In this document: positions 23,844 to 32,513 of the stretch, in pieces
Position numbering within the stretch: the stretch's first letter is position 1
Layout: every line of letters starts with the position of its first letter
From: Elusimicrobiota bacterium
Lineage (GTDB): Bacteria > Elusimicrobiota > Elusimicrobia > UBA1565 > UBA9628
Direction of reading: 5' to 3'
NCBI GenBank assembly: GCA_026388095.1
Contig: JAPLKL010000046.1
Coordinates: 48,160-112,159 of the forward strand
DNA: 64,000 bases
Position numbers and translations under genes: made by a program
Notes under the pieces: generated by a model
Databases searched by the model: none
What the model saw: the letters and a program-made list of their open reading frames with translations, nothing else
What the model was told of the DNA's origin: nothing

Positions 23844-25123
23844 AGCAGGGCGAGCTGGTCCTGGTGGGAGAAGTCATTCTCCGCCAGCACAGAGATGGTC
23901 CCGTATTCCCCGTCGAAGCCGGCCTGCAGCCGGACTTCCCCTCGGCGCATCCGCGCCAAGGCCAGGGCCGGCAGCGGCAGGCCTTCCGCCTCCAGTTCCG
24001 CGGCGGGCAGCTCCCGGAGTATGCGGAACTCGCTGCCGAACCGGGCCAGCAGCCTGTGGTAGAGGGCGTCCACCTTGACCGAGCCCGGCCCCACGCGCAA
24101 GGCCTGGCCGAGGACCTCCTTCAACGGGATGAGGCTCTCGAAGTCCGGGGCTCCGGCCGGCCGCTTGCCGGTCTTGCGGTCCGCCAGCTTCTCCACGCGG
24201 TGCAGGACTCCGACCGTGACCGGCTTGCCGCACTCCGGGCAGAGCCCGCCCCTCCGGATGGTCTCCTCCGGGTCCAGGCGCGCGCCGCACTTGCGGTGGC
24301 CGTCCACATGGTACTTGCCTTCCTCGGGGAAGAACTCGAGCGTCTTGAGGAAGCGCTCAGGGTCGCGGCCGCGGATGGCCGAGAAGATGCCCGGGTAGGA
24401 GAGCTCGCAGTCGAAGAGGTTGGCCTCGCGGCCCAGCTTCTCCGGGGAATGGGCGTCGGAGTCGGAGATGAGCGCGATGCGGTCCAGCGCGGAGAGCCGC
24501 CAGTTCATGGGCGGGTCCGAGGAAAGCCCGGTCTCGACGGCGAAGATCTCGGAGGCGAGGTCGCCGAAGCACTCCGGCAAGGAGTCGAAGCCGGACTCGG
24601 AGCCGAACACCGCGAAGTGCGGGGTCCAGGCGTGGGCCGGGACCAGATAGGCCTCGGGATCCGAGCCGCGCACGAGCGCCAGGAGCTCGCGGGAGTCCAG
24701 GCCCAGGATGGGCCGTCCGTCGGAGCGGATGTTGCCGATCTCGCCCAGGCGGGCGCTGAGGCGGGCCGCGGCCGCCAAGGAGGGGGCGAAGACCAGGTGG
24801 TGGACCTTGCGCACCTTGCCGTCCTTCTTGTAGATGCAGGAGATCTCGCTCTCCAAGAGGAAGCGCACCGGCGCCCGGCAGGACTGCGGGACGTCCTGAT
24901 CCTGGCGGCGAGCCAGCTCGGGCCTGAGCTGGTAGAGGCCGGCCTCGGCCGGGACGAGTTTTTCCTGGAGCTGGGCGGACCAAGCGGGGTGGGTGAAGTC
25001 GCCGGTGCCCAGCACGGTGATGCCCTTGAGCTGGCACCAGCGGTAGAGCGTCTCGGGCTCCAGCGCTTTGCTGCAGGCCCGCGAGAACTTGGAATGGATG
25101 TGCAGGTCGGCGATGAAGGGCAT
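23840..25123 (-). CDS. Endonuclease Q-like PHP-domain nuclease
   Basis: The 427-aa protein starts with the PHP metal motif DLHIHSKFSRACS, continues with GTGDFTHPAW, ISDSDAHSP and other His/Asp metal ligands, then a zinc ribbon (HRKCGARLDP, CPECGKPVTVGV) and a helix-hairpin-helix-like C-terminus (LPAAELEAEGLPLPALALARM). This is the EndoQ architecture. Characterised EndoQ enzymes nick DNA 5' of deaminated bases (uracil, hypoxanthine, xanthine) or abasic sites. Coupling to a UvrD-like helicase fits a lesion-repair pair. The family assignment is from domain order and motifs. Confidence 0.85.
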   Translation of the reverse strand: MPFIADLHIHSKFSRACSKALEPETLYRWCQLKGITVLGTGDFTHPAWSAQLQEKLVPAEAGLYQLRPELARRQDQDVPQSCRAPVRFLLESEISCIYKKDGKVRKVHHLVFAPSLAAAARLSARLGEIGNIRSDGRPILGLDSRELLALVRGSDPEAYLVPAHAWTPHFAVFGSESGFDSLPECFGDLASEIFAVETGLSSDPPMNWRLSALDRIALISDSDAHSPEKLGREANLFDCELSYPGIFSAIRGRDPERFLKTLEFFPEEGKYHVDGHRKCGARLDPEETIRRGGLCPECGKPVTVGVLHRVEKLADRKTGKRPAGAPDFESLIPLKEVLGQALRVGPGSVKVDALYHRLLARFGSEFRILRELPAAELEAEGLPLPALALARMRRGEVRLQAGFDGEYGTISVLAENDFSHQDQLALL

Positions 25124-25154
25124 GAATCAATGGTATCAAAAAGGGTCCAAGTGT

Positions 25155-25160
25155 TATAAT
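25155..25160 (+). promoter_or_regulatory. -10 element for the serine acetyltransferase gene
   Basis: A perfect TATAAT lies 7 bases before the ATG at 25168. No ribosome-binding site is present in CCGAATC between them, so the mRNA may be leaderless. Confidence 0.5.
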
Positions 25161-25167
25161 CCGAATC

Positions 25168-26064
<897 letters not shown>

Positions 26065-26084
26065 GCGTCCCCTGAGGGGGAAAG

Positions 26085-26114
26085 AAAAGCCCCGCCCGTA
26101 TGGGCGGGGCTTTT
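26085..26114 (+). terminator. Bidirectional rho-independent terminator
   Basis: Arms AAAAGCCCCGCCC/GGGCGGGGCTTTT are perfect (13 bp) with a GTAT loop. The A-run and T-run on the two sides let it serve both the serine acetyltransferase gene and the convergent Rrf2 gene. Confidence 0.92.
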
Positions 26115-26133
26115 CCTTAAACGCGTCGCGCGG

Positions 26134-26529
26134 TCAGACTTCGGAGAGGCGCTTCTCGAAATGCTGCAGGACCTGGGTGTTGATGTTGTCGAGGAGGCCG
26201 CCCAGCATGCAGCCGTCGCCGTTGCAGCGCTTGACGCTCATCAGGCAGGAGTTGAGCCTCATGGGGCCTTCCACGGCCTCCAGGATGTCGAGGAGGCGGA
26301 TCTCGGCGAGGGGCCGGCCCAGAAGATAGCCGCCCTTGGGGCCGCGGACCGCGTGAACGATGCCCGCTTTGGCCAGCCGCTGGAACACCTTGGAGAGGTG
26401 CGCGGCGGAGACCTTGAGCTCCTCGGCCGCATCGTTGGTGGTGATGGGCTTTCCGGTGCCCTTGGAGAGCAGCAACGCCGCGTGCATCGCGATCGTCGAG
26501 CCTTCCGAGATGTTCAAAATCTTGACCAT
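26134..26529 (-). CDS. Rrf2-family transcriptional regulator
   Basis: The ATG at 26529 has a perfect AGGAGG 6 bases upstream; the longer frame from 26568 would begin inside the operator and is rejected. The 131-aa protein has the Rrf2 winged helix (ITTNDAAEELKVSAAHLSKVFQRL, VRGPKGGYLLGR) and Cys95, Cys102 and Cys107, suitable for an Fe-S cluster as in IscR/NsrR-type members. A palindrome directly upstream suggests autoregulation. The signal could be iron-sulfur status, NO or redox. Convergent to cysE, so a link to cysteine supply is possible but unproved. Confidence 0.9.
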   Translation of the reverse strand: MVKILNISEGSTIAMHAALLLSKGTGKPITTNDAAEELKVSAAHLSKVFQRLAKAGIVHAVRGPKGGYLLGRPLAEIRLLDILEAVEGPMRLNSCLMSVKRCNGDGCMLGGLLDNINTQVLQHFEKRLSEV

Positions 26530-26550
26530 TATCAACCTCCTTGAGTTTCT

Positions 26551-26566
26551 GACCGTATAATCGGTC
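26551..26566 (-). promoter_or_regulatory. Palindromic operator of the Rrf2 gene
   Basis: GACCGTATAATCGGTC has perfect 5-bp arms (GACCG/CGGTC) and encloses a -10-like core. It lies 22 bases before the regulator's ATG, where bound protein would block transcription. Confidence 0.6.
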
Positions 26567-26647
26567 AATGCCGTACTAGTTTCCCATAATAGCCGGGAAC
26601 TGGTAATCGGGGGTTGCCTTATTTGTTTCTAGGGGATTCCCCTAGGC

Positions 26648-27358
26648 CTATTTAGAGGCAGGCGGGGGCGCCGCGCGGCCTTCGGAAGCGACCCATTCCA
26701 CGGCGGCCTGGGCCAGTTGGGGGGAGTTCTTGATGCCCAGCTTGAGCTTCATGTTCTCCCGGTGGGCCTCGATGGTCTTGACGCTGCGGTGGAGCACATC
26801 CGCGATCTCGCGGGTGGCATGCCCCTGGCCGATGAGCCGGAAGATCTGCAGCTCCTTGTCGGTGAGGAGCTCCACCGGCGAGAGGCCGGCCGGCTCGCCG
26901 CCGATCTGCCGGCGCAGGAGATCCGAGGTGACCTCCTCGCTGAAGAAGAGCCCTCCGGCGAGCACCTTGCGCACCGCGGCCAGCAGGCGCGGCGTGGGCT
27001 CTCCCTTCATGACGTAGCCCTGCGCCCCGGCCCGCATGGCTCTCTGCGCGTAGACCGACTCCTGGTGCATGGAGAGGATGAGCACGGGCAGCTGGAGCTT
27101 GCGGGCGCGCAGGTCCTTGACCAGGTCCAAGCCGTCGGCCGACTGCAGGGAGATGTCGACGATGGCCATGTCCGGGTTCTCCGCCTTGACGGCGCGCAGC
27201 GCGCTGAGGGAATCCTCGGCGAAGGAGCAGATCTCCAGGTCCGGCGTCTGGCCGAGCAGCTGCGCCAAGCCCTGGCGCACGATGGGATGGTCCTCCACGA
27301 GAAGGATGCGGGCCCGTGAGCCCGGGGTCCTGCCTGCGCTGCGCTTCTCCGGCTTCAT
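26648..27358 (-). CDS. NarL/LuxR-family response regulator
   Basis: The 236-aa protein has a receiver domain (acidic pair ED at 22-23, phospho-acceptor Asp68 in AIVDISLQSADG, Lys in VMKGEPT) and a C-terminal LuxR helix-turn-helix (LTDKELQIFRLIGQGHATREIADVLHRSVKTIEAHRENM, split here as described). Its ATG overlaps the stop of the sensor kinase gene (ATGA). It should be phosphorylated by that kinase and activate or repress unknown promoters. The C-terminal tail is Ala/Pro-rich. Confidence 0.95.
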   Translation of the reverse strand: MKPEKRSAGRTPGSRARILLVEDHPIVRQGLAQLLGQTPDLEICSFAEDSLSALRAVKAENPDMAIVDISLQSADGLDLVKDLRARKLQLPVLILSMHQESVYAQRAMRAGAQGYVMKGEPTPRLLAAVRKVLAGGLFFSEEVTSDLLRRQIGGEPAGLSPVELLTDKELQIFRLIGQGHATREIADVLHRSVKTIEAHRENMKLKLGIKNSPQLAQAAVEWVASEGRAAPPPASK

Positions 27359-29121
27359 GTTCTCCCTCCGTCGGGCGCGGCGGCGGGCGGGACCCGGCAG
27401 ATCACCGCGGTCCCTCCGCCGACATGGCTCGATATGGTCAGCGTCCCGTGGATGATGCTGGCGCGGTGGCGCATGATGTCGAGGCCCATGCCCGCGCCCT
27501 TCTTGGGGGCCTCCAGCATCCCGGTCCCGTCGTCGGTAATGGTCAATTTCAGCCCGCGGTCGTCCTCGCTGAGGTCGATGGTGATCTCCCGGGGCCGGCC
27601 GTGGCGCACGGCGTTATGCACGGCTTCCTGGGCGATCCGGTAGAGGTGGTCGGCTACGCCCGGCTCGCGGACCAGGACGCGCCGGTCCGCCTCCAGGCGG
27701 CAGGACACCTTGGCGGTGGAGCGCACGTGGGCGGCCAGGCCGGCGAGGGCTTCCAGCAGGCCTTCGGGCCGGGCCGGGGCCGACTGCAGGCCCCGGGCGA
27801 GTTCGCGGACCTGGACGAGGGCGCGGTCCACGTGCCGGAGGAGCTCCGCCATGGCGCCGGCCTCGGGCGAGGACTGGTCCGAGAGCCGCTCCTGCAGGGC
27901 CCGCCCCAACAGCGCGATGCCCGTCAGCTGCTGGCCCAGGTCGTCGTGCAGGTCGTGGCCGATGTTGCGCCGCTCCCGGTCGCTGATCCGCAGGATCTTC
28001 TCCTCGAGCCGCCGGCGCTCGGTGATGTCCTGGAGCCAGGCGAAGAACCGGGCCGGGCGGCCTTGCTCGTCTTTGCTGGTCTCGCCTTCCACGTGGATGA
28101 TGCGCTCGGCTCCGTCCGGCCTGCGGATCCGGTATTCCTCGGCCAGCCGTCCGCTGGTCGTGTCGTTGTCTTGCAGGGCTCTGCGCAGACGCTCGCGGTC
28201 ATCCTCATGCACGTACCTGAGGAAGTTCTCCGGCTGGTCCGGCATCTCGTCCTTGCCTGCGCCGAAGATGCGGTGGACCCCTTGCGAACGGTAGACTTCG
28301 CCGGTCCGGAGATCGCGGACCACGCTGCCGATGCCGGCCAGGCGCTCGGCTTCCGCGAGCATGGCTTCGCTGCGGCGCAGAGCCTCCTGCGCCCGCCGGC
28401 GCGAGGTGATGTCGCGGCAGATGGTCATGATCAGGGGCTTCTCGCCCATCTGCACCACGGTGGCATTGATCTCGATGGGAGTGACCCTGCCTTCCCGGTC
28501 CGCGTAGTCGATCTCCAGGTTCCGGACGAAGCCGTTCTTGAAGCAGTCCGCGACAGCCGCGGCGTTGCGCTCCCGATCGGAAGGGACGGTCCACTCCATG
28601 ACGCCGCGGCCGCGGATATCATCGAGGCCGCGGTGCCCGGAGAGGCGGACGTATTCGGGGTTGGCGTCGACGACCCGGCCCTCCCCGTCGACGACCACGT
28701 AGCCGGTGTTGGTGGTCTCGACCAGGGCCCGGTAAAGGCGCTCGCTCTCGATGAGATGGTCCTCGGCGAGCCGGCGCGCCGTGACGTCGCGGTAGTTGAC
28801 GACGATGCCCTGGACGTCGGGGTTGGCCAGCTGGTCGTTGGCCACGATCTCGACCGTGCGCAGGGAGCCGTCCTTGTGCCGCAACTGCAGCTCGCGGCGC
28901 CCGCCCAGTTCCGGCTTGCCGACCAGCTCCCGGACAGCCTCGGGCCCGCCGCCGGACCCAGCCCCGTGGATGAAATCCCAGATGGGCTTGCCGACTACTT
29001 CCTCGGGCTTGTAGCCCAGGATCGGCTCTATGGAGGGCGTGTGATAGAGGACGAGGCCGTCCTGGCCTACGAGCATCACCGCGTCCCAGGAATTCTCGAT
29101 GAGGGCCTGGAACCTCTTCAT
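27355..29121 (-). CDS. Multi-PAS sensor histidine kinase (NarX/HisKA_3 type)
   Basis: The ATG at 29121 has GGAG just upstream; a TTG at 29139 is less likely. The 588-aa protein has three or so PAS/PAC modules in series (FQALIENSWDAVMLVGQDG; YRALVETTNTGYVVVDGEG; a third with VVRDLRTGEVYRSQGVHRIF), a HisKA_3 dimerisation region with phospho-His near 390 (RRNIGHDLHDDLGQQL), and an HATPase domain (EAVHNAVRHGRP, TITDDGTGM). No membrane segments are present, so it is a cytosolic sensor. It forms a two-component pair with the downstream regulator. Ligand of the PAS domains unknown. Confidence 0.94.
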   Translation of the reverse strand: MKRFQALIENSWDAVMLVGQDGLVLYHTPSIEPILGYKPEEVVGKPIWDFIHGAGSGGGPEAVRELVGKPELGGRRELQLRHKDGSLRTVEIVANDQLANPDVQGIVVNYRDVTARRLAEDHLIESERLYRALVETTNTGYVVVDGEGRVVDANPEYVRLSGHRGLDDIRGRGVMEWTVPSDRERNAAAVADCFKNGFVRNLEIDYADREGRVTPIEINATVVQMGEKPLIMTICRDITSRRRAQEALRRSEAMLAEAERLAGIGSVVRDLRTGEVYRSQGVHRIFGAGKDEMPDQPENFLRYVHEDDRERLRRALQDNDTTSGRLAEEYRIRRPDGAERIIHVEGETSKDEQGRPARFFAWLQDITERRRLEEKILRISDRERRNIGHDLHDDLGQQLTGIALLGRALQERLSDQSSPEAGAMAELLRHVDRALVQVRELARGLQSAPARPEGLLEALAGLAAHVRSTAKVSCRLEADRRVLVREPGVADHLYRIAQEAVHNAVRHGRPREITIDLSEDDRGLKLTITDDGTGMLEAPKKGAGMGLDIMRHRASIIHGTLTISSHVGGGTAVICRVPPAAAPDGGRT

Positions 29122-29232
29122 GCACTCCAATATTAGCAAGAATCCCGCCGGCGCCGCCGCACTTGATTATCTCTTGACCGCGCCGGGCTATCCTATCGAC
29201 AGAAGGAGTGTTTCCGGAAAGGAGAGGGAGCC

Positions 29233-29634
29233 ATGTCTAAGAACGCGGTCGTGGAAAAGGCGGCGCAGAAGATCGAGATCAAGAGCTTCGAAGCTCCCGA
29301 CGAGCGGCGGGCCTTCCCGAAAGGGCGGCTGGAGCTCGTCAAGGTGGGAGGCGCGACGCTGGGCAAGGCGGTCCTGGAGCCGGGCTGGCGCTGGTCCGAG
29401 TCCGTGAAGCCCATCGCCAAGACCAAGAGCTGCGAGGCGCCCCATCTGCAGTATCATCTGGCCGGGACCCTGTGCATCCGGATGGACGACGGGACGGTGC
29501 GGGAATGCCGGGCCGGGGACGTGTCCGCGGTGCCCACGGGCCATGACGCCTGGGTGGTGGGCGACGAGCCGGTGGTGGTCGTAGATTTTCAGGGCATGGC
29601 CGAATACGCGGCTGGCCCCAGCCAGCGCAAGTAG
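29233..29634 (+). CDS. Cupin-domain protein
   Basis: The 133-aa single-domain cupin starts after a strong GGAGAGGGAG site. Strand motifs LEPGWRWSESVKPIAK, HLQYHLAGTLCIRMDDG, RAGDVSAVPTGHDAWVVGDEP follow the cupin pattern; the metal ligands appear reduced (one His in APHLQYHL, one in TGHDAW). Small cupins of this kind bind metals or small molecules. Divergent from the sensor kinase gene, followed by a 65-aa gene 44 bases on. Substrate unknown. Confidence 0.85.
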   Translation: MSKNAVVEKAAQKIEIKSFEAPDERRAFPKGRLELVKVGGATLGKAVLEPGWRWSESVKPIAKTKSCEAPHLQYHLAGTLCIRMDDGTVRECRAGDVSAVPTGHDAWVVGDEPVVVVDFQGMAEYAAGPSQRK

Positions 29635-29678
29635 CTGGGCCGGAGACGCGCTTTCATGGCCCTGCAGGAGGCAGCGCT

Positions 29679-29876
29679 ATGGGTGAAACCAAGAGAGTGA
29701 CGTTGGATTGCAGGCAGCATCCCAAGTCCGGCTGCACGCTGGCCTTGTCCGGCACGGAAGAGGAGGTCCTGGACATCGGGGAGTATCACGCGGTCACGAA
29801 GCACGGCTTCGAGAAGTCGCCGGCGCTGCGCGAACAGCTGAAGCAGTTCATCAAGACGGAGGCTTTCAGCGGTTGA
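29679..29876 (+). CDS. Small DUF1059-like protein (65 aa)
   Basis: CAGGAGG lies upstream of the ATG. The protein starts KRVTLDCRQHPKSGCTLAL and ends in a helix HAVTKHGFEKSPALREQLKQF; this layout (short Cys-containing strands, then a ...H...HG helix) resembles DUF1059 proteins. It follows the cupin gene and may be cotranscribed with it. Function unknown. Confidence 0.68.
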   Translation: MGETKRVTLDCRQHPKSGCTLALSGTEEEVLDIGEYHAVTKHGFEKSPALREQLKQFIKTEAFSG

Positions 29877-29954
29877 GCGCGAAAGGGGTCGGACCTGTAG
29901 GGCGGCATCTTCGGATGCCGCCCCGCTTATTGTGGTATCATGGACTCCGCGACC

Positions 29955-31178
29955 ATGAGACAGCCTTGGTCTTTCCTGCTGCTGGCCGGCTTGGCGGGCT
30001 TGGCCGCGTGCCGGCAGCCCGAGCCCGGCGGCCCTGACCGCCGCATCGTGCTCTGGGAGATGGAGGACGCCGCGGTCGCGCCCTACATCGACTCGGTCCT
30101 GGAGGCCTTCCGCAAGCTTCCCGGCAACGCGGACATCAAGATCGTCCGCACTCACTACCATCCGGAAGACCTGCGCCAGCAATTCCAGACCGCCTCCATC
30201 GCGGGCAACCCGCCGGACCTCCTCATCACGCAGTCGGACCCGGCCGGGATCTACTCGGTCTCCGGCTTCATCCTGCCCGTGGACGGCCTCTTCGACATGC
30301 GCCGCTACAACAAGACCGCGGTCGAGGCCATCTCCCAGGACGGCAAGGCCTGGGGCGTGCCCATCTCCAACGGCAACCATCTGATGCTGATGTACAACAA
30401 GAGCCTCGCCCCCCAGCCGCCGCGGACCACGGCCGAGCTCTTCGACTTCTGCGACCGGCGCGCACCCGGGCTGAAGCTGGACCGCTGCATGGCGTTCTTC
30501 TTGGGCGAACCGTATTGGCTGGTGCCCTGGATGGGCGCCTTTGGCGGCTGGCCCATGGACGGGCGCAGACCCACGCTGGATACTCCGGCCACGCGGCGGG
30601 CCCTGGAGTTCGTCCTGGAGCTCAAGGGCCGGGGCTATGTGCCGCAGGAATGCGATTACAACTGCGCCGACGCCCTGTTCACCGAGAAGAAGGTGGCCTT
30701 CGTCATCGGCGGCGACTGGGCCATATCCCGCTATGAAGCCCAGCTCAAGTCCGATCTGGGCATAGCCCGGATCCCGAAGCTCTCCCAGACCGGCCGCTGG
30801 CCCACGCCCATGGTGAGCGGCGCCTACTTCATGCTCAGCTCCAAGCTCCAGGGGGCCAAGCTCGAGCTGGCCAAGCGCCTGGTCGATTTCTATACCGACG
30901 AAGAGAACCAGATCGGACAGGCCAAGACCCTGATGCGCCTGCCGGCGCTCTCCCAGGCCAACCGGGCCAAGGTCATCATGGACGACCCCAATATGCGGGC
31001 CTCCATGGAGCAGCTTTTGGTCGGCCGGCCCATGCCCATGGCGACCGAGATGCGCGCGGTCTGGGACGCCATGCGGCCGCTCTACGGACGGGTGCTGTCC
31101 GGGAAGATGACGGTGGATGAGGCGGTCCCCATGATGCAGCGGGATGCCGAGAGCAAGATCCGGGAGATGAACGAGTGA
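29955..31178 (+). CDS. ABC transporter substrate-binding lipoprotein (sugar type)
   Basis: I start at 29955 so that the lipoprotein signal is compact (SFLLLAGLAGLAAC, lipid Cys19); an in-frame ATG at 29940 is possible. The protein has about 407 aa, of the family-1 (maltose-type) binding fold: IVLWEMEDAAVAPYIDSVLEAF, GNPPDLLITQSDPAGIYSVSG, WGVPISNGNHLMLMYNKSLAP, and a late helix pair ending KMTVDEAVPMMQRDAESKI. It would deliver an oligosaccharide or similar solute to the two permeases downstream. Four hairpins follow its stop. Confidence 0.93.
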   Translation: MRQPWSFLLLAGLAGLAACRQPEPGGPDRRIVLWEMEDAAVAPYIDSVLEAFRKLPGNADIKIVRTHYHPEDLRQQFQTASIAGNPPDLLITQSDPAGIYSVSGFILPVDGLFDMRRYNKTAVEAISQDGKAWGVPISNGNHLMLMYNKSLAPQPPRTTAELFDFCDRRAPGLKLDRCMAFFLGEPYWLVPWMGAFGGWPMDGRRPTLDTPATRRALEFVLELKGRGYVPQECDYNCADALFTEKKVAFVIGGDWAISRYEAQLKSDLGIARIPKLSQTGRWPTPMVSGAYFMLSSKLQGAKLELAKRLVDFYTDEENQIGQAKTLMRLPALSQANRAKVIMDDPNMRASMEQLLVGRPMPMATEMRAVWDAMRPLYGRVLSGKMTVDEAVPMMQRDAESKIREMNE

Positions 31179-31202
31179 AGAGGGGCGGGTCTCTTAAAGG
31201 AA

Positions 31203-31337
31203 GTTCCGCGCCGAAGGCGCGGAACTCCGGACCGACGCCCGCCAGGGCGCCGGTCCGCGCCGTAGACCACGGGCAGCCAACGTCGGCGCAGACGCCTGAG
31301 GGCGTCTGCGCGATTGCCGGCGCTTCGCGCCGGCAAT
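31203..31337 (+). repeat. Array of four consecutive hairpins between binding-protein and permease genes
   Basis: H1 31203-31225 (10-bp arms, loop GAA), H2 31229-31256 (12-bp arms with one A/C mismatch, loop GCCA), H3 31286-31311 (11-bp arms, loop TGAG) and H4 31313-31337 (11-bp arms, loop TTC). All are GC-rich with GGCGC-like centres and tiny loops, but their sequences differ. They fill most of the 180-base gap within the operon and probably stabilise the upstream mRNA or reduce permease expression. Confidence 0.8.
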
Positions 31338-31358
31338 TCAGGGGGGAGGCGAGCTGAT

Positions 31359-32513
31359 ATGATCTCATCCCTCTTGCAGGTGTTGGAATTCGTCGCCCTC
31401 CTGGCCGCCGCCGTCGCCGTCCTGGAGCTCTACCTCCATCTCCATTTCACCTATTATGACCGCCCTTGGTTCATCCCCGCGACCGTTTCCGCCGCGCCGG
31501 TTGTGGCGGCTGTGTCCGGACACAGTCTCGCAGCTGGACACCTTTTCTCTCTGGCTCTGGCCGCAGCCGGGGTGCAACTGGTCTCAGCCTTGGTCTTCAG
31601 GTATGTGGTGCGCGGCAAGCACTCCCTGCCCATCATGCTGCTGGCTCCGGGCTTCATCGGGCTGGGCCTGCTCATCGCCTATCCTCTGTTCTTCGAGGTC
31701 TATCTCGCCTTCCACGACCTCAAGCTCACCACCATCATGGCCTGGAGCCGGACCGGGCACATCCCTTTCGTGGGCTTGCGGCATTTCGGCAAGGTCTTCA
31801 CCTCCTCGCCGCTCTCCTCGGTCACCTTCTGGCAGCTCTTCGGCCGCACGATCTGGTGGACCTTCATCAACGTCTTCTGCCATGTCACGGGCGGCTTCAT
31901 CCTGGCCTTGCTGCTCAACAGCTGCGGCCGCTTCCGGGGGCTTTACCGGACCTTCCTGGTCATCCCCTGGGCCATGCCCCAGGTGGTGGCCATACTCGCC
32001 CTGCGCGGGGAGTTCCAGTCCCAGTACGGGTTCATCAACGTCATGCTGGGCCGCTTCGGCCTGGGGCCGGTGCAATGGCTGACCCAGCATCCCCTGCTGA
32101 CCTGCACTTTGATCAACGTGTGGCTGGGCATCCCCTTCATGATGGTGATCATCCTGGGCGGGCTGCAGTCCATCTCCAAGCATTACTACGACGCGGCGGC
32201 CATAGACGGGGCCTCGGCCTGGCAGCAGCTCCGCCACATCACGGTGCCCCTGCTGCGTCCGGTCCTGGGCCCGGCCATCACCTTGGGCACGGTGTGGACC
32301 TTCAACAACATCAACGTCATCTACCTGGTGACGGGCCAGGCCGGGGGCACCGAGGACGCGGATATCCTCGTTTCGGCGCTTTACAAGGCCGCTTTCACTT
32401 TTTACCGTTATTCGTATTCCGCCGCTTTGGCCATCGTGATCTTCTTGATTTTGTTCTTCTTTTCTGTGTTGTGGCTGAAGTTCTCCAAGGGCTCGGAGTC
32501 GGTCTATGGCTGA
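31359..32513 (+). CDS. ABC transporter permease (MalF type)
   Basis: The ATG at 31359 follows GGGGGGAGG; the longer frame would read through the hairpin array. The 384-aa protein has two extra N-terminal membrane helices, then the standard six (PIMLLAPGFIGLGLLIAYPLFF onward). The EAA loop that contacts the ATPase is YYDAAAIDGASAWQQLRHITVPLL. Overlaps the next permease by 8 bases. A short palindrome also present at 63879 lies in its coding sequence. Confidence 0.93.
   Translation: MISSLLQVLEFVALLAAAVAVLELYLHLHFTYYDRPWFIPATVSAAPVVAAVSGHSLAAGHLFSLALAAAGVQLVSALVFRYVVRGKHSLPIMLLAPGFIGLGLLIAYPLFFEVYLAFHDLKLTTIMAWSRTGHIPFVGLRHFGKVFTSSPLSSVTFWQLFGRTIWWTFINVFCHVTGGFILALLLNSCGRFRGLYRTFLVIPWAMPQVVAILALRGEFQSQYGFINVMLGRFGLGPVQWLTQHPLLTCTLINVWLGIPFMMVIILGGLQSISKHYYDAAAIDGASAWQQLRHITVPLLRPVLGPAITLGTVWTFNNINVIYLVTGQAGGTEDADILVSALYKAAFTFYRYSYSAALAIVIFLILFFFSVLWLKFSKGSESVYG
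31510..31525 (+). repeat. Palindrome CTGTGTCCGGACACAG inside permease gene
   Basis: A perfect 16-bp palindrome; the same core recurs at 63879-63896 in a noncoding tail. Here it encodes VSGHS between membrane helices. Confidence 0.55.

Noticed and set aside
22305..24062. 585-aa plus-strand open frame over the helicase
   Set aside because: Antisense to complete SF1 helicase motifs; composition is low-complexity.
27316..29136. 606-aa plus-strand open frame over the sensor kinase
   Set aside because: The opposite strand encodes clear PAS, HisKA_3 and HATPase domains; this frame has no recognisable motif.
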